DNA of 42,910 nt from Asaia bogorensis (GTDB taxonomy: Bacteria > Pseudomonadota > Alphaproteobacteria > Acetobacterales > Acetobacteraceae). The first letter of the stretch is position 1. Every line of letters begins with the position of its first letter. The notes under the pieces were generated by a model. It was given only the letters and a program-made list of their open reading frames with translations, had not been told where the DNA came from and did not search any database. The stretch covers positions 1-42,910 of the forward strand of contig CAMDAM010000004.1 of assembly GCA_945888575.1 (NCBI GenBank), in the 5' to 3' direction. Below are positions 22,426 through 30,160 of the stretch, piece after piece. The position numbers were made by a program, and so were the translations under genes.

Positions 22426-23213
22426 GCATCATCCTGGAGCATGTCACCGTCAGCTATGGCAGGGGCGCCAAGCGATTCGATGCCGCCCGTAACGTGACCC
22501 TTTCCGTGGCGGAGGGCGAGGCATTTGGCCTGGTGGGCGAATCCGGTTCCGGCAAATCAACCGTGCTGCGAGCTGTTGCGGGCCTGATCGCCCATGCCGA
22601 AGGCCGCGTGGTGCTCGCCGGGGAGACCATGGGCAAGCGCCGGACCACCGCCCAGCGCAAGATGGTCCAGATGGTGTTCCAGGACCCCTATGGCTCGTTG
22701 CACCCGAACCAGACCGTGGACCAGACGCTGTCCATGCCGATCGCCATCCATCGGCTGGGCGATGCCGATCGCCGCGTATCGGCCGCGCTGGAGGAGGTGG
22801 GGCTGGGCCCGCAGCACCGCTTCCGCTATCCGCACCAGCTTTCCGGCGGCCAGCGCCAACGCATCGCCATTGCCCGCGCCCTGATCCTGGAGCCGCGCAT
22901 CCTGTTGCTGGACGAGCCGACCAGCGCGCTGGACGTGTCCGTGCAGGCGGAAATCCTGAACCTACTGAGCCGGCTGCGCCGCGAGCACGGGCTGACCATG
23001 CTGATGGTGAGCCATGACCTGGCAGTGATTGCCCATCTCTGCGATCGGATCGCGGTGATGAACCGGGGCGAGATCGTGGAAACGACCACGGCCGATGCTT
23101 TGGCGGCCGGCAATGTCTCCAATCCCTACACGCAGCAGCTACTGCGTTCGAATCGCGGCTTCGATCCGAGTGGCGGCGAGTTGGATTTGCTGGACTCGGG
23201 CGCGGTTCGCTGA
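22422..23213 (+). CDS. Locus 1 ABC ATPase (DppF-like, short)
   Basis: A 263-residue ATPase starting at GTG 22422 (GTGA overlap with the preceding stop). Walker A is GESGSGKST, the Q loop is VFQDPYGSLHPNQ, the signature is QLSGGQRQR, Walker B is ILLLDEPTSALD, and the H loop is MVSHDLAVI. All are canonical. It is shorter than typical DppF (about 320-330 residues) because the C-terminal Cys-containing oligopeptide domain is absent after NPYTQQLLRSN. It forms the ATP-hydrolysing heterodimer with the preceding ATPase. It is the last gene of the locus 1 operon. Confidence 0.92.
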   Translation: MSIILEHVTVSYGRGAKRFDAARNVTLSVAEGEAFGLVGESGSGKSTVLRAVAGLIAHAEGRVVLAGETMGKRRTTAQRKMVQMVFQDPYGSLHPNQTVDQTLSMPIAIHRLGDADRRVSAALEEVGLGPQHRFRYPHQLSGGQRQRIAIARALILEPRILLLDEPTSALDVSVQAEILNLLSRLRREHGLTMLMVSHDLAVIAHLCDRIAVMNRGEIVETTTADALAAGNVSNPYTQQLLRSNRGFDPSGGELDLLDSGAVR

Positions 23214-23669
23214 GCGGGCTTGGCCCCTGGCGGGGCTTCGGGCACGATTGATCGCCGCGGGACGCGGGGTTTTCGCGACGGATTCAAGGTGGTTTTGGGC
23301 GTGGAGCGGCCTTGGCGGCGCGCGGGCGGCCTGGGACGGACGGAGTACGGGCGCGCGGTGGCCGGACAGGGACATACCCTCGGCGCGGTCGCAGCGCATG
23401 AGCCAGCCGAGGCGGGCGCGCAGGCGAAACAGCCGGCGCAGGACGCACGGATCCCAGTCGGAGTCTTCGCTGGTGTCGGTGGTGATGGAGAGGAACCAGT
23501 CCTTGTGCGGGCGGCGCAGGGCGTGGCGCGCGGTGGCTGCGCCGGAGAGGGCGGCGCACAGGGCCAGCAGCAGGAGCTTCAACGCGACCGGAATCCGGGC
23601 GTGCAGGATCGCCCGCGCCCAGGGGCGCGGTGCGTCGGCTTCGCTCGGTGCGGCGGGTTGATGGGTCAT
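23139..23669 (-). CDS. Hypothetical small membrane protein
   Basis: A possible 176-residue protein (ATG at 23669; GTG at 23687 would add six residues). After a Pro/Ala-rich start it has a single hydrophobic helix (VALKLLLLALCAALSGAA), then RRPHKDWFLSITTDTSEDSDW and basic segments RRLFRLRARLGW. The first roughly 90 codons have strong G/C third positions, like real genes here. The bias fades downstream, and the last 25 codons lie antisense to the end of the locus 1 ATPase, so the true 3' end may be shorter or the gene may be damaged. There is no clear ribosome site. I do not recognise a family. Confidence 0.4.
   Translation of the reverse strand: MTHQPAAPSEADAPRPWARAILHARIPVALKLLLLALCAALSGAATARHALRRPHKDWFLSITTDTSEDSDWDPCVLRRLFRLRARLGWLMRCDRAEGMSLSGHRAPVLRPSQAARAPPRPLHAQNHLESVAKTPRPAAINRARSPARGQARSANRARVQQIQLAATRIEAAIRTQ
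23255..23273 (+). terminator. Weak intrinsic terminator candidate after importer locus 1
   Basis: CCGCG-GGA-CGCGG (23255-23267) is followed by GGTTTT, 42 bases after the stop of the last locus 1 gene. A second small hairpin, GCCCC-TGGC-GGGGC (23223-23236), lies just before it. The stems are short, so the call is tentative. Confidence 0.3.
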
Positions 23670-23696
23670 CACCAGGAATTCCAGCACAGGCCAGAC

Positions 23697-23745
23697 CGGT
23701 GAACCAGAAAATTTTCTTCAATAATGTGAAATTATGTGTTTGACT
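23697..23745. promoter_or_regulatory. AT-rich island with palindrome GAAAATTTTC
   Basis: About 45 bases of markedly AT-rich sequence stand out in the GC-rich background. They contain the perfect 10-base palindrome GAAAATTTTC (23707-23716) and several TAAT/ATTA steps. TTGACT occurs at 23740-23745. It lies just upstream of the hypothetical membrane protein (minus strand), so it may hold its promoter or a nucleoid/regulator binding site. I could not fit a convincing -10/-35 pair in either direction. Confidence 0.3.
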
Positions 23746-23839
23746 GGGCATCGGAGCACCGCTGTTTTCGCCCACCTGGCTGAGTGGGACCATCGATGCG
23801 CAGCGCCCTTGGACCTCATCCTGGGGAAAAAATGGGATC

Positions 23840-23881
23840 AAAGGGCCGCCGGCCCTTTGCGGGTCCAGGGCAGCGCCCTGG
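23840..23881. repeat. Double-hairpin GC palindromic element
   Basis: Two perfect inverted repeats lie side by side: AAAGGGCC-GCC-GGCCCTTT (23840-23858) and CCAGGGC-AGC-GCCCTGG (23865-23881). The pair looks like the intergenic palindromic (REP-like) elements dispersed in some Acetobacteraceae genomes; that comparison is from memory. Only one copy is present in this window. It could terminate transcription from either side, and it lies about 85 bases after the stop of the VWA gene on the minus strand. The rest of 23746-23966 holds no gene that I can support. Confidence 0.55.
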
Positions 23882-23966
23882 CCTTCCTTCGCTTCGATCG
23901 ATCAGACCCTAGGAGGCCTGGGCTGATTCCATCCAACAGTGCCAAGACTTCGCCGCCGTGGCTCGA

Positions 23967-25391
23967 TCAACGGGCGTTGGCGAGCAACTCCTCCACGACA
24001 CGCTCCAGCTGGGCGATCGTGTTGCAGGTCATCATCTGGCTGCAGAACGGCGCGTAGCGGTACATATCGCTGTCGCCGGTGCCCCAGAGCGGCTGCGGCT
24101 CCGGGTTCAGCCAGATGACCCGGCCGGCGCGGTTGAAGATGTCGCCCATCAGTTCGACGCGTGGCTCGTTGCGGTTGCCGCGTGCGTCGCCCAGGATGAT
24201 GACGGTGGTCTGGCGGTTCACGTGCTTCAGGGACATGCCGCAGAAGTCTTCGAGCGACTTGCCGTAGTTGGTGGAGCCGAAGCCGATCGCCTCCAGGATC
24301 TTGGTGATCGCGTCGTCGCTGCTTTCGCGGCGCAGGATGTCGCTGACGTCGATCAGGTGGCTGGAGAAGGCGTAGCCGCGCAGGTCGGCCAGCACGTCGT
24401 GCAGCGAATAGAGGAACATCAGCAGGAAGCGCGCGACGTTGGCGACCGAGCCGGAGACGTCGCACAGCGCCATGACCCGCGGCTTGTCGATCCGCTCGCG
24501 CTTCCACACGGTGCGGAACGGCACACCGTCGAACACCATGTTCCGGCGCATGGTGCGCCGCATATCCAGCACGCCGCGCCGGTCGCGGTAGCGCTTGCGG
24601 CTGTAGCGCTCGGCGATCTTCTTGGCCATGTCGCGGATCAGCTGGCGCATCCGCTGGATGTCGCGCCGGTCGAGCTGAGAGAGATTGACCTGGCGCAGCG
24701 CACCTTCGCGGATTTCGCGGGTGGTGCCCTGGGAGAACAGGGCCAGCTGCCGCTCCATGTAGCCACGGGCCTGTTCGCCCAGGGCTGCGCGTGCCTTGGC
24801 TAGGCGGTCGGCCAGTTCCGCGTTGCCCTCGCCACGCAGCCGGGTGATCTCGCGCTCCAGTTCCGCCAGGCCCATCCGATCGAGGATGCGGCGGGCATAG
24901 AGATTGGTCTGGGTAAACAGCGTGATGTTGGTGGCGCCGGCTGCCTCTGCCGCGCGTTCCATCGCGGCGGCGAGGCCGGCGAGGTCGCCTTGCATCAGCA
25001 TCTGGCCGAGGGCCGATTGCGCCCCCTGCCCTTCGCCGCCCATGCCTTGGGCCTCGCCTTCGGTCCCTTCGCCCTGCGACGGAGTCGGCGGTGGCGGAAG
25101 CTTCGACGCCAGGTCGCCGCTGAGGGCGGTGTTCTCGCGCTTGAAGTAGGTTTCGAAGCACTGCTCGAAGATCTGTTTGTCTTCGAATGTCTTGGCGATG
25201 GTGAGGGTGAGTGCGTCCTTCAGGGCCTGACGGTCGGCATAGCCCACCGCGTTGGCCGATTCGAACGCATCGATCGCCTCGGCCACCGAGATGCGCACGC
25301 CGGCGCCCCGCGCCACCCGCAGCAGCCGCAGCAGCATGTCGGAGGACTGCGCCGTTTCCGCGGCGCGGCCGAAGGGCGAGGAGCCGGACAC
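23967..25391 (-). CDS. VWA-domain protein (CoxE-like)
   Basis: A 474-residue cytosolic protein. A helical N-terminal region (about 1-90) is followed by a Pro/Gly/Glu-rich linker (98-126) and a basic helical part (160-300). The C-terminal von Willebrand A domain has the MIDAS motif CDVSGSVA (Asp311, Ser313, Ser315) and later GFGSTNYG and ILGDARGN. This is the CoxE/DUF444-like class that partners a MoxR AAA+ ATPase to remodel or insert metal into target enzymes. The MoxR gene is immediately upstream (7-base gap). The start is GTG at 25391. No CO dehydrogenase or other obvious client is encoded here. Confidence 0.88.
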   Translation of the reverse strand: MSGSSPFGRAAETAQSSDMLLRLLRVARGAGVRISVAEAIDAFESANAVGYADRQALKDALTLTIAKTFEDKQIFEQCFETYFKRENTALSGDLASKLPPPPTPSQGEGTEGEAQGMGGEGQGAQSALGQMLMQGDLAGLAAAMERAAEAAGATNITLFTQTNLYARRILDRMGLAELEREITRLRGEGNAELADRLAKARAALGEQARGYMERQLALFSQGTTREIREGALRQVNLSQLDRRDIQRMRQLIRDMAKKIAERYSRKRYRDRRGVLDMRRTMRRNMVFDGVPFRTVWKRERIDKPRVMALCDVSGSVANVARFLLMFLYSLHDVLADLRGYAFSSHLIDVSDILRRESSDDAITKILEAIGFGSTNYGKSLEDFCGMSLKHVNRQTTVIILGDARGNRNEPRVELMGDIFNRAGRVIWLNPEPQPLWGTGDSDMYRYAPFCSQMMTCNTIAQLERVVEELLANAR

Positions 25392-25398
25392 GGCGGCG

Positions 25399-26364
25399 CT
25401 ACTTCGCCGCCATGCCGTGCGAGCTTTCGCGCAGCGCCTGATGGGTCATCTCGCCGACCAGCTTGCCGGCGCTGTTCATGTCGCCTTCGAACTTCAGCAG
25501 CACGTTCAGCGTGTTGTGCACCAGCTCCGGTTCCAGCTGGGAGGCGTTGAGCAGGATCAGCGCCCGCGCCCAGTCGATGGTTTCGGACACACTGGGCAGC
25601 TTGCGCAGGTCCTGCGTGCGCAGGTTCTGCACGTAGTGCACCAGCTGGCGCAGCAGGCTGGCCTGCACGTGCGGCACGCGGGTTTGCACGATCCGCTCCT
25701 CGCGCCGCGCATCGGGGTAGCCGATATGCAGGTGCAGGCAGCGGCGCTTCATCGCGTCGCCCAGGTCACGGGTGTTGTTGGAGGTGAGCAGCACGATCGG
25801 GATGACCTTGGCCACCTGAGTGCCCAATTCCGGGATGGAAACCTGGTAGTCCGAGAGGATCTCCAGCAGGAAGCTCTCGAATTCCTCGTCGGCCTTGTCC
25901 ACCTCGTCCACCAGCAGCACGCAGCCGATGGGCTCGCGCAGGGCGCGCAGCAGCGGGCGGGGTTCAAGGAAGCGATCGGAGAAGAACATGTCGTCCACGC
26001 CATCGAGCCGCACCAGCGCCTCGTCCAGCGTGGCGGCCTCACGCAGCTGTTCGCCGAGCTTGTCACGCAGCAACTGGGTGTAGAGAAGCTGCTTGCCGTA
26101 TTTCCACTCGTACAGTGCCTTGGACTCGTCCAGCCCCTCGTAGCACTGCATGCGGATCAGCGGCAGCTGCATGAACCCTGCGGTGGCTTTGGCCAGCTCC
26201 GTCTTGCCGGTGCCGGCCGGGCCTTCCACCAGGATAGGCTTGCCCAGCCGCACTGCCAGGAACAGCGCTGTCGCGATCTGGCGGGAGGAGATGTAGCCCT
26301 GGCCGGCCAACCCCTCCTCGATCGCCTCGATGGATGGAATCTTCTGTTCGAGAGTGCTGCTCAC
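25399..26364 (-). CDS. MoxR-family AAA+ ATPase (CoxD-like)
   Basis: A 321-residue AAA+ protein. Walker A is GPAGTGKTE (Lys54), Walker B is LLVDEVDKAD (Asp153, Glu154) and sensor 1 is LLTSNN at about 192-197, followed by DLGDAMKRRCLHLHIGYP carrying the arginine finger region. The sequence after Walker A (LPLIRMQCYEGLDESKALYEW) is typical of the CoxD branch of MoxR ATPases. These work with VWA proteins as chaperones in metal-enzyme maturation. The start is GTG at 26364, with GAGGAG about 9 bases upstream. It forms a two-gene operon with the VWA gene, divergent from importer locus 2. Confidence 0.92.
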   Translation of the reverse strand: MSSTLEQKIPSIEAIEEGLAGQGYISSRQIATALFLAVRLGKPILVEGPAGTGKTELAKATAGFMQLPLIRMQCYEGLDESKALYEWKYGKQLLYTQLLRDKLGEQLREAATLDEALVRLDGVDDMFFSDRFLEPRPLLRALREPIGCVLLVDEVDKADEEFESFLLEILSDYQVSIPELGTQVAKVIPIVLLTSNNTRDLGDAMKRRCLHLHIGYPDARREERIVQTRVPHVQASLLRQLVHYVQNLRTQDLRKLPSVSETIDWARALILLNASQLEPELVHNTLNVLLKFEGDMNSAGKLVGEMTHQALRESSHGMAAK

Positions 26365-26438
26365 GCCGGACGGCTCCTCACTTCCTTGTTCGTTCCCTAG
26401 CCTGAAACGCCGGTGGGCACGAGTCCCTCCGGGCTCAA

Positions 26439-26459
26439 CCCGCCCCCGCGCCGGGCGGG
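26439..26459 (+). promoter_or_regulatory. GC hairpin in the region upstream of importer locus 2
   Basis: CCCGCCC (26439-26445) and GGGCGGG (26453-26459) form a perfect 7-bp stem with a 7-base loop. It is located in the 191-base region between the divergent MoxR gene and the locus 2 operon. It may be a leader hairpin or regulatory site. No convincing promoter hexamers were found nearby. Confidence 0.3.
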
Positions 26460-26555
26460 GGGAAACATGACGGAATGTCCATCTAGTTCCCCCTTTCCCC
26501 GCGACGAAAGCACGTGCAAATTGTCAGCAATCCTCGTCCAAGGAAATCCTCGCCC

Positions 26556-27512
26556 ATGAGGGCTTATGTGATCCGCCGTCTCCTGGCGCTGATTCCGACT
26601 CTGTTCTTCGCCAGCGTCATCGTGTTTTCGACGGTGCGGCTGATCCCGGGCGACATCATCGACATGATGATCGCGCAGAACGACATCGCCGCGGACAAGA
26701 CCTCCCGCGAGCAGCTGGAGCAGGCGCTTGGCCTGGATCAGCCGATGTACATCCAGTATTTCCGCTGGATGGGCGGCATTCTGCTGCGCGGGGATTTCGG
26801 CTCCTCGCTGTGGCAGGAGCAGTCGGTGATCGGCGAGATCATGGAGCGCCTGCCGACCACCTTCCAGCTTGGCGCGATGGCCCTGATGGTCGCGCTGATC
26901 GTGGCGATCCCCGTGGGCGTCTGGTCGGCGATCCGGCAGGACACCTGGGGCGACTATCTCGGCCGGTCCTTCTCCATCCTGATGCTCGCGGTGCCCAGCT
27001 TCTGGCTCGGCACCATCGTGATGGTGTTTCCCGCCATCTGGTGGGGGATTTCGCCCGAGGTGAAGTTCGTACCGTTCCGGGAGGACCCGGTTGGCAACAT
27101 GCTGCAGCTTGCGTTGCCCGCCCTGATCCTGGGCACTTCGCTTTCGGCGATCTCCATGCGCATGACGCGCACGATGATGCTGGAGGTGCTGCGGCAGGAC
27201 TATGTTCGCACTGCCTGGGCCAAGGGGATGGGCGAGCACACCGTGGTGGTGCGCCATGCGCTGCGCAACGCGCTGATCCCCGTGGTGACACTGATTGGCC
27301 TGCAGGCGCCGATCCTGATTGGCGGCACCGTGATCATGGAGCAGATCTTCGTCATCCCAGGCATGGGCCTGATGCTGCTGGAGGCCGTCAGCCGGCGCGA
27401 CTACCCGATCATCACCGGCGTGTTCCTTATCGTCGGCGTGGCCGTGGTGCTGATCAACCTGCTGGTGGATCTCAGCTACGGCCTGCTCGATCCCAAGGTG
27501 AGGTACCGCTGA
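26556..27512 (+). CDS. Locus 2 ABC permease (DppB type)
   Basis: A 318-residue inner-membrane permease. The N-terminus MRAYVIRRLLALIPTLFFAS and LIPGDIID are classic DppB features. The periplasmic loop holds LGLDQPMYIQYFRWMGG, and the coupling helix is YVRTAWAKGMGEHTVVVRHALRN. The start at 26556 was preferred: AAGGAAA lies 9 bases upstream, and the N-terminus then begins at the first helix; a GTG at 26514 in the same frame would add 14 residues. It ends with a TGATG one-base overlap with the next permease. This operon is unusual in having the permeases before the binding proteins. Confidence 0.93.
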   Translation: MRAYVIRRLLALIPTLFFASVIVFSTVRLIPGDIIDMMIAQNDIAADKTSREQLEQALGLDQPMYIQYFRWMGGILLRGDFGSSLWQEQSVIGEIMERLPTTFQLGAMALMVALIVAIPVGVWSAIRQDTWGDYLGRSFSILMLAVPSFWLGTIVMVFPAIWWGISPEVKFVPFREDPVGNMLQLALPALILGTSLSAISMRMTRTMMLEVLRQDYVRTAWAKGMGEHTVVVRHALRNALIPVVTLIGLQAPILIGGTVIMEQIFVIPGMGLMLLEAVSRRDYPIITGVFLIVGVAVVLINLLVDLSYGLLDPKVRYR

Positions 27513-28411
27513 TGTCCGTCACCGCCGTTCCGGCCGAGACATCCGCCGCACCGCAGCAGCGTGGGCCGATGGCCAGCTTCTTCATCCGTCTTGTTCGCGA
27601 CAAGCCGCTGGGCGCGATCGGGGCGGTGATCTTCCTGCTGTTCCTGGTCTGCGGCGTGTTCGCGGATGTGCTGGCGCCCTATGGCGTCAACCAGATCAGC
27701 CCGGTGAACCGGCTGAAGCCGCCGTCGGAGCGGTTCTGGCTGGGCACGGACCATCTCGGCCGCGACATGCTGTCGCGCATTCTCTATGGCGCCCAGCTTT
27801 CGGTGATCATCGGCTTTGCCGCCGCCACGCTCGCCACCGTCATCTCGGTCGCCATTGGGATCGTCACCGGCTATCTCGGCGGCAAGGTGGACCTGATCGT
27901 CCAGCGCGTTGTCGATGCGTGGATGAGCTTTCCGGAGCTGATCATCCTGATCGTGGTGGTCTCGGTGCTTGGGCCGGGCATGATCCAGGTGATCTTCGTG
28001 CTGGGGCTCACCTTCGGGATCGGCGGCAGCCGGATCATTCGTGGCGCCGTGGTTTCGGTGCGCGAGCAGATGTATGTGCATTCCGCCCAGTCGATGGGTG
28101 CAGGCACATCCCGGATCCTGCTGCAGCACATCCTGCCCAACGTGCTGCCACCGATTATCGTGCTGTTCACCACCCGGGTCGGCGCAGTGATCCTGGTTGA
28201 ATCCGGCCTGAGCTTCCTCGGATTCGGCGTGCCCCCGCCCGCACCGACCTGGGGCGGCATGTTGAGCGGCACCGGCCGCACCTACATGTACTTGGCGCCT
28301 TGGCTCGCGTTGGCGCCTGGCTTGTGCCTCACGCTGGTGGTTTACGGCATCAACGTGCTGGGCGATGCGATGCGTGACCTGCTGGACCCGCGGATGCGGG
28401 GCAGCCGGTGA
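27512..28411 (+). CDS. Locus 2 ABC permease (DppC type)
   Basis: A 299-residue permease. After a short polar N-terminus, the first helix (LGAIGAVIFLLFLVCGVFADVLAPYG) is followed by the family hallmark FWLGTDHLGRDMLSRILYGAQ. The coupling helix is YVHSAQSMGAGTSRILLQHILPN, and the C-terminal FLGFGVPPPAPTWGGML is also diagnostic. The start codon overlaps the preceding stop by one base. Downstream, the first binding-protein gene begins 17 bases after the stop (or overlaps it by 4 if GTG 28408 is used). Confidence 0.94.
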   Translation: MSVTAVPAETSAAPQQRGPMASFFIRLVRDKPLGAIGAVIFLLFLVCGVFADVLAPYGVNQISPVNRLKPPSERFWLGTDHLGRDMLSRILYGAQLSVIIGFAAATLATVISVAIGIVTGYLGGKVDLIVQRVVDAWMSFPELIILIVVVSVLGPGMIQVIFVLGLTFGIGGSRIIRGAVVSVREQMYVHSAQSMGAGTSRILLQHILPNVLPPIIVLFTTRVGAVILVESGLSFLGFGVPPPAPTWGGMLSGTGRTYMYLAPWLALAPGLCLTLVVYGINVLGDAMRDLLDPRMRGSR

Positions 28412-28428
28412 AGAATGGAGCGATGACG

Positions 28429-30108
28429 ATGCGTTTCCCCCTGCTTGGCGCGGCACTGCTCGCCACCACCACGCTGGCCGCGCCGGCCGCTGCCCAGAAG
28501 CCGCAATATGGCGGCAATCTGGAAGTGGGCACGGTGAACGTCACCATCTCCGCCCTGTCCTTCGACCCGCAGGACTTCGCGTGGAAGCTCAACCACGACA
28601 ACCTCCACTACGAGACCCTGTTCGCCGGCGATCTGGACAAGTCGATCCGTCGCGGCGGGAAGTACAGCTTCCGGCCTGATGCTTGGCTGCCCTCCGATGC
28701 CGTGCGGGGCGAGTTGGCCGAAAGCTGGCAGTGGCAGGACAATCCGCTGGCCGTGGTGGTCAAGCTGCGGAAGGGCATCATGTGGCCTGCCAAGGCCGGC
28801 GTGATGGACAGCCGCGAGTTCACCGCGGACGACGTGGTGTTCAGCTTCAACCGCCAGAACGCATCGCCCAAGAAGGTTTCGGGTTACTTCGATCATGTGG
28901 ACAAGGTGGAGGCGACCGACCGCCACACCGTTACGTTCTTCATGAAGGAATTCAACGCCGAGTGGGACTATCGGTTCGGCTGGGGGTACTACTCCCAGAT
29001 CATCCCTCCTGAACTCGTCAAGGCCGGGGCCGGCAACTGGAAGAACGCGGTCGGCACCGGGCCTTTCCAGCTGAGCGACTATGTGCAGGGCAACTCCCAG
29101 GTCTACAGCAAGAACGCGATCTACTGGGACACCGACACGATCGACGGCGAGAAGTTCAAGCTGCCGTTCGTGGACAAGGTGACCTATCGGATCATCCGTG
29201 ACGAGGCGACGCAGCACAGCGCGCTGCGCACCGGCAAGCTGGACATCCTGGAGTCGATCCGCTGGCAGGCGGTGGACAGCCTCAAGAAATCCGCGCCGCA
29301 GCTGAAATGGGCCAAGTGGCTGGCGATGTCCGGCACCTACCTGTCGATGCGCGTGGATACAAAGCCGTTCGATGATGTGCGCGTGCGCCGTGCCATGAAC
29401 CTCGCGGTGAACAAGCAGGAGATCGTGAAGGAATACTACGGCGGCAATGCCGAGCTGTTCGCCTATCCGCAGCATCCCGAATACCTCGGCTACTTCGAGC
29501 CGCTGGAGAGCATGCCGGACAGCATCAAGGAACTTTACACCTACAACCCCGCCAAGGCGAAGCAGCTGCTGCGCGAGGCGGGGTATCCGAACGGGTTCAC
29601 CTTCAAGACCCAGGTCTGCTCCTGCAACAGCGACCATATGGACCTGCTGCCGCTGGTGGCCGGCTACCTGGAGCAGGTGGGGATCAAGGTTGAGATCCAG
29701 CCGATGGAGTACGGCGCGTTCCTGTCGGCGATGACGACGCAGAAGCACGCGGCCGGCTACTTCATGAACAACGGCCATACCAACCCGACCACCTCGATTC
29801 GCAAGAGCTTTACGCCGGGCCAGGTCTGGGGGCCCTCGATGTGGTTCAGCGAGGGCTATACCGCGCGGGTGGCGGAGATGTACCGCACGCGCGACGAGGA
29901 GACGCGCAAGCGGATGATCCGCGAATTGACGCGCGAGGCGCTGGATGCCGCGCCCTACATCTGGCTTCCGACCCCCTATGTCCATACCGCCTGGTGGCCA
30001 TGGGTGAAGAACTACGACGGTGAGTTGCGCGTGGGGGCGGTGAAACCTGGTGCAGTGTATGCGCGCATCTGGATCGACCAGGAAATGAAGAAGCGCATGG
30101 GCCACTGA
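28429..30108 (+). CDS. Locus 2 peptide-type binding protein, copy A
   Basis: A 559-residue SBP family 5 protein with a Sec signal peptide (MRFPLLGAALLATTTLA, cleavage near AAA/Q23). The mature part has 537 residues. ATG 28429 was chosen because GGAG lies 8 bases upstream; ATG 28423 and GTG 28408 are alternatives in frame. Landmarks include DDVVFSFNRQ, VGTGPFQLSDY, DDVRVRRAMNLAVNKQEI and QLLREAGYPNGFTF. A Cys-Ser-Cys triplet (TQVCSC) near the middle of lobe II is shared with copy B. By eye it is about 80% identical, without gaps in the mature part, to the next gene. It is a tandem duplicate with the same likely class of ligand. Confidence 0.94.
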   Translation: MRFPLLGAALLATTTLAAPAAAQKPQYGGNLEVGTVNVTISALSFDPQDFAWKLNHDNLHYETLFAGDLDKSIRRGGKYSFRPDAWLPSDAVRGELAESWQWQDNPLAVVVKLRKGIMWPAKAGVMDSREFTADDVVFSFNRQNASPKKVSGYFDHVDKVEATDRHTVTFFMKEFNAEWDYRFGWGYYSQIIPPELVKAGAGNWKNAVGTGPFQLSDYVQGNSQVYSKNAIYWDTDTIDGEKFKLPFVDKVTYRIIRDEATQHSALRTGKLDILESIRWQAVDSLKKSAPQLKWAKWLAMSGTYLSMRVDTKPFDDVRVRRAMNLAVNKQEIVKEYYGGNAELFAYPQHPEYLGYFEPLESMPDSIKELYTYNPAKAKQLLREAGYPNGFTFKTQVCSCNSDHMDLLPLVAGYLEQVGIKVEIQPMEYGAFLSAMTTQKHAAGYFMNNGHTNPTTSIRKSFTPGQVWGPSMWFSEGYTARVAEMYRTRDEETRKRMIRELTREALDAAPYIWLPTPYVHTAWWPWVKNYDGELRVGAVKPGAVYARIWIDQEMKKRMGH

Positions 30109-30160
30109 ACGTCAAATATCCCCACAGAGCCGAACGGCCGGGGTAGAAAGGGAGGATTCG

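Noticed and set aside
23220-23702. A 160-codon open frame on the plus strand after importer locus 1
   Set aside because: Gly/Arg/Gln-rich shadow composition without a ribosome site; the opposite minus-strand frame looks more like a real protein, although even that is only tentative.
23740-23768. TTGACT and TGTTTT with 17-base spacing on the plus strand as a promoter
   Set aside because: The -10 box is poor and no plus-strand gene follows before the antisense VWA gene.
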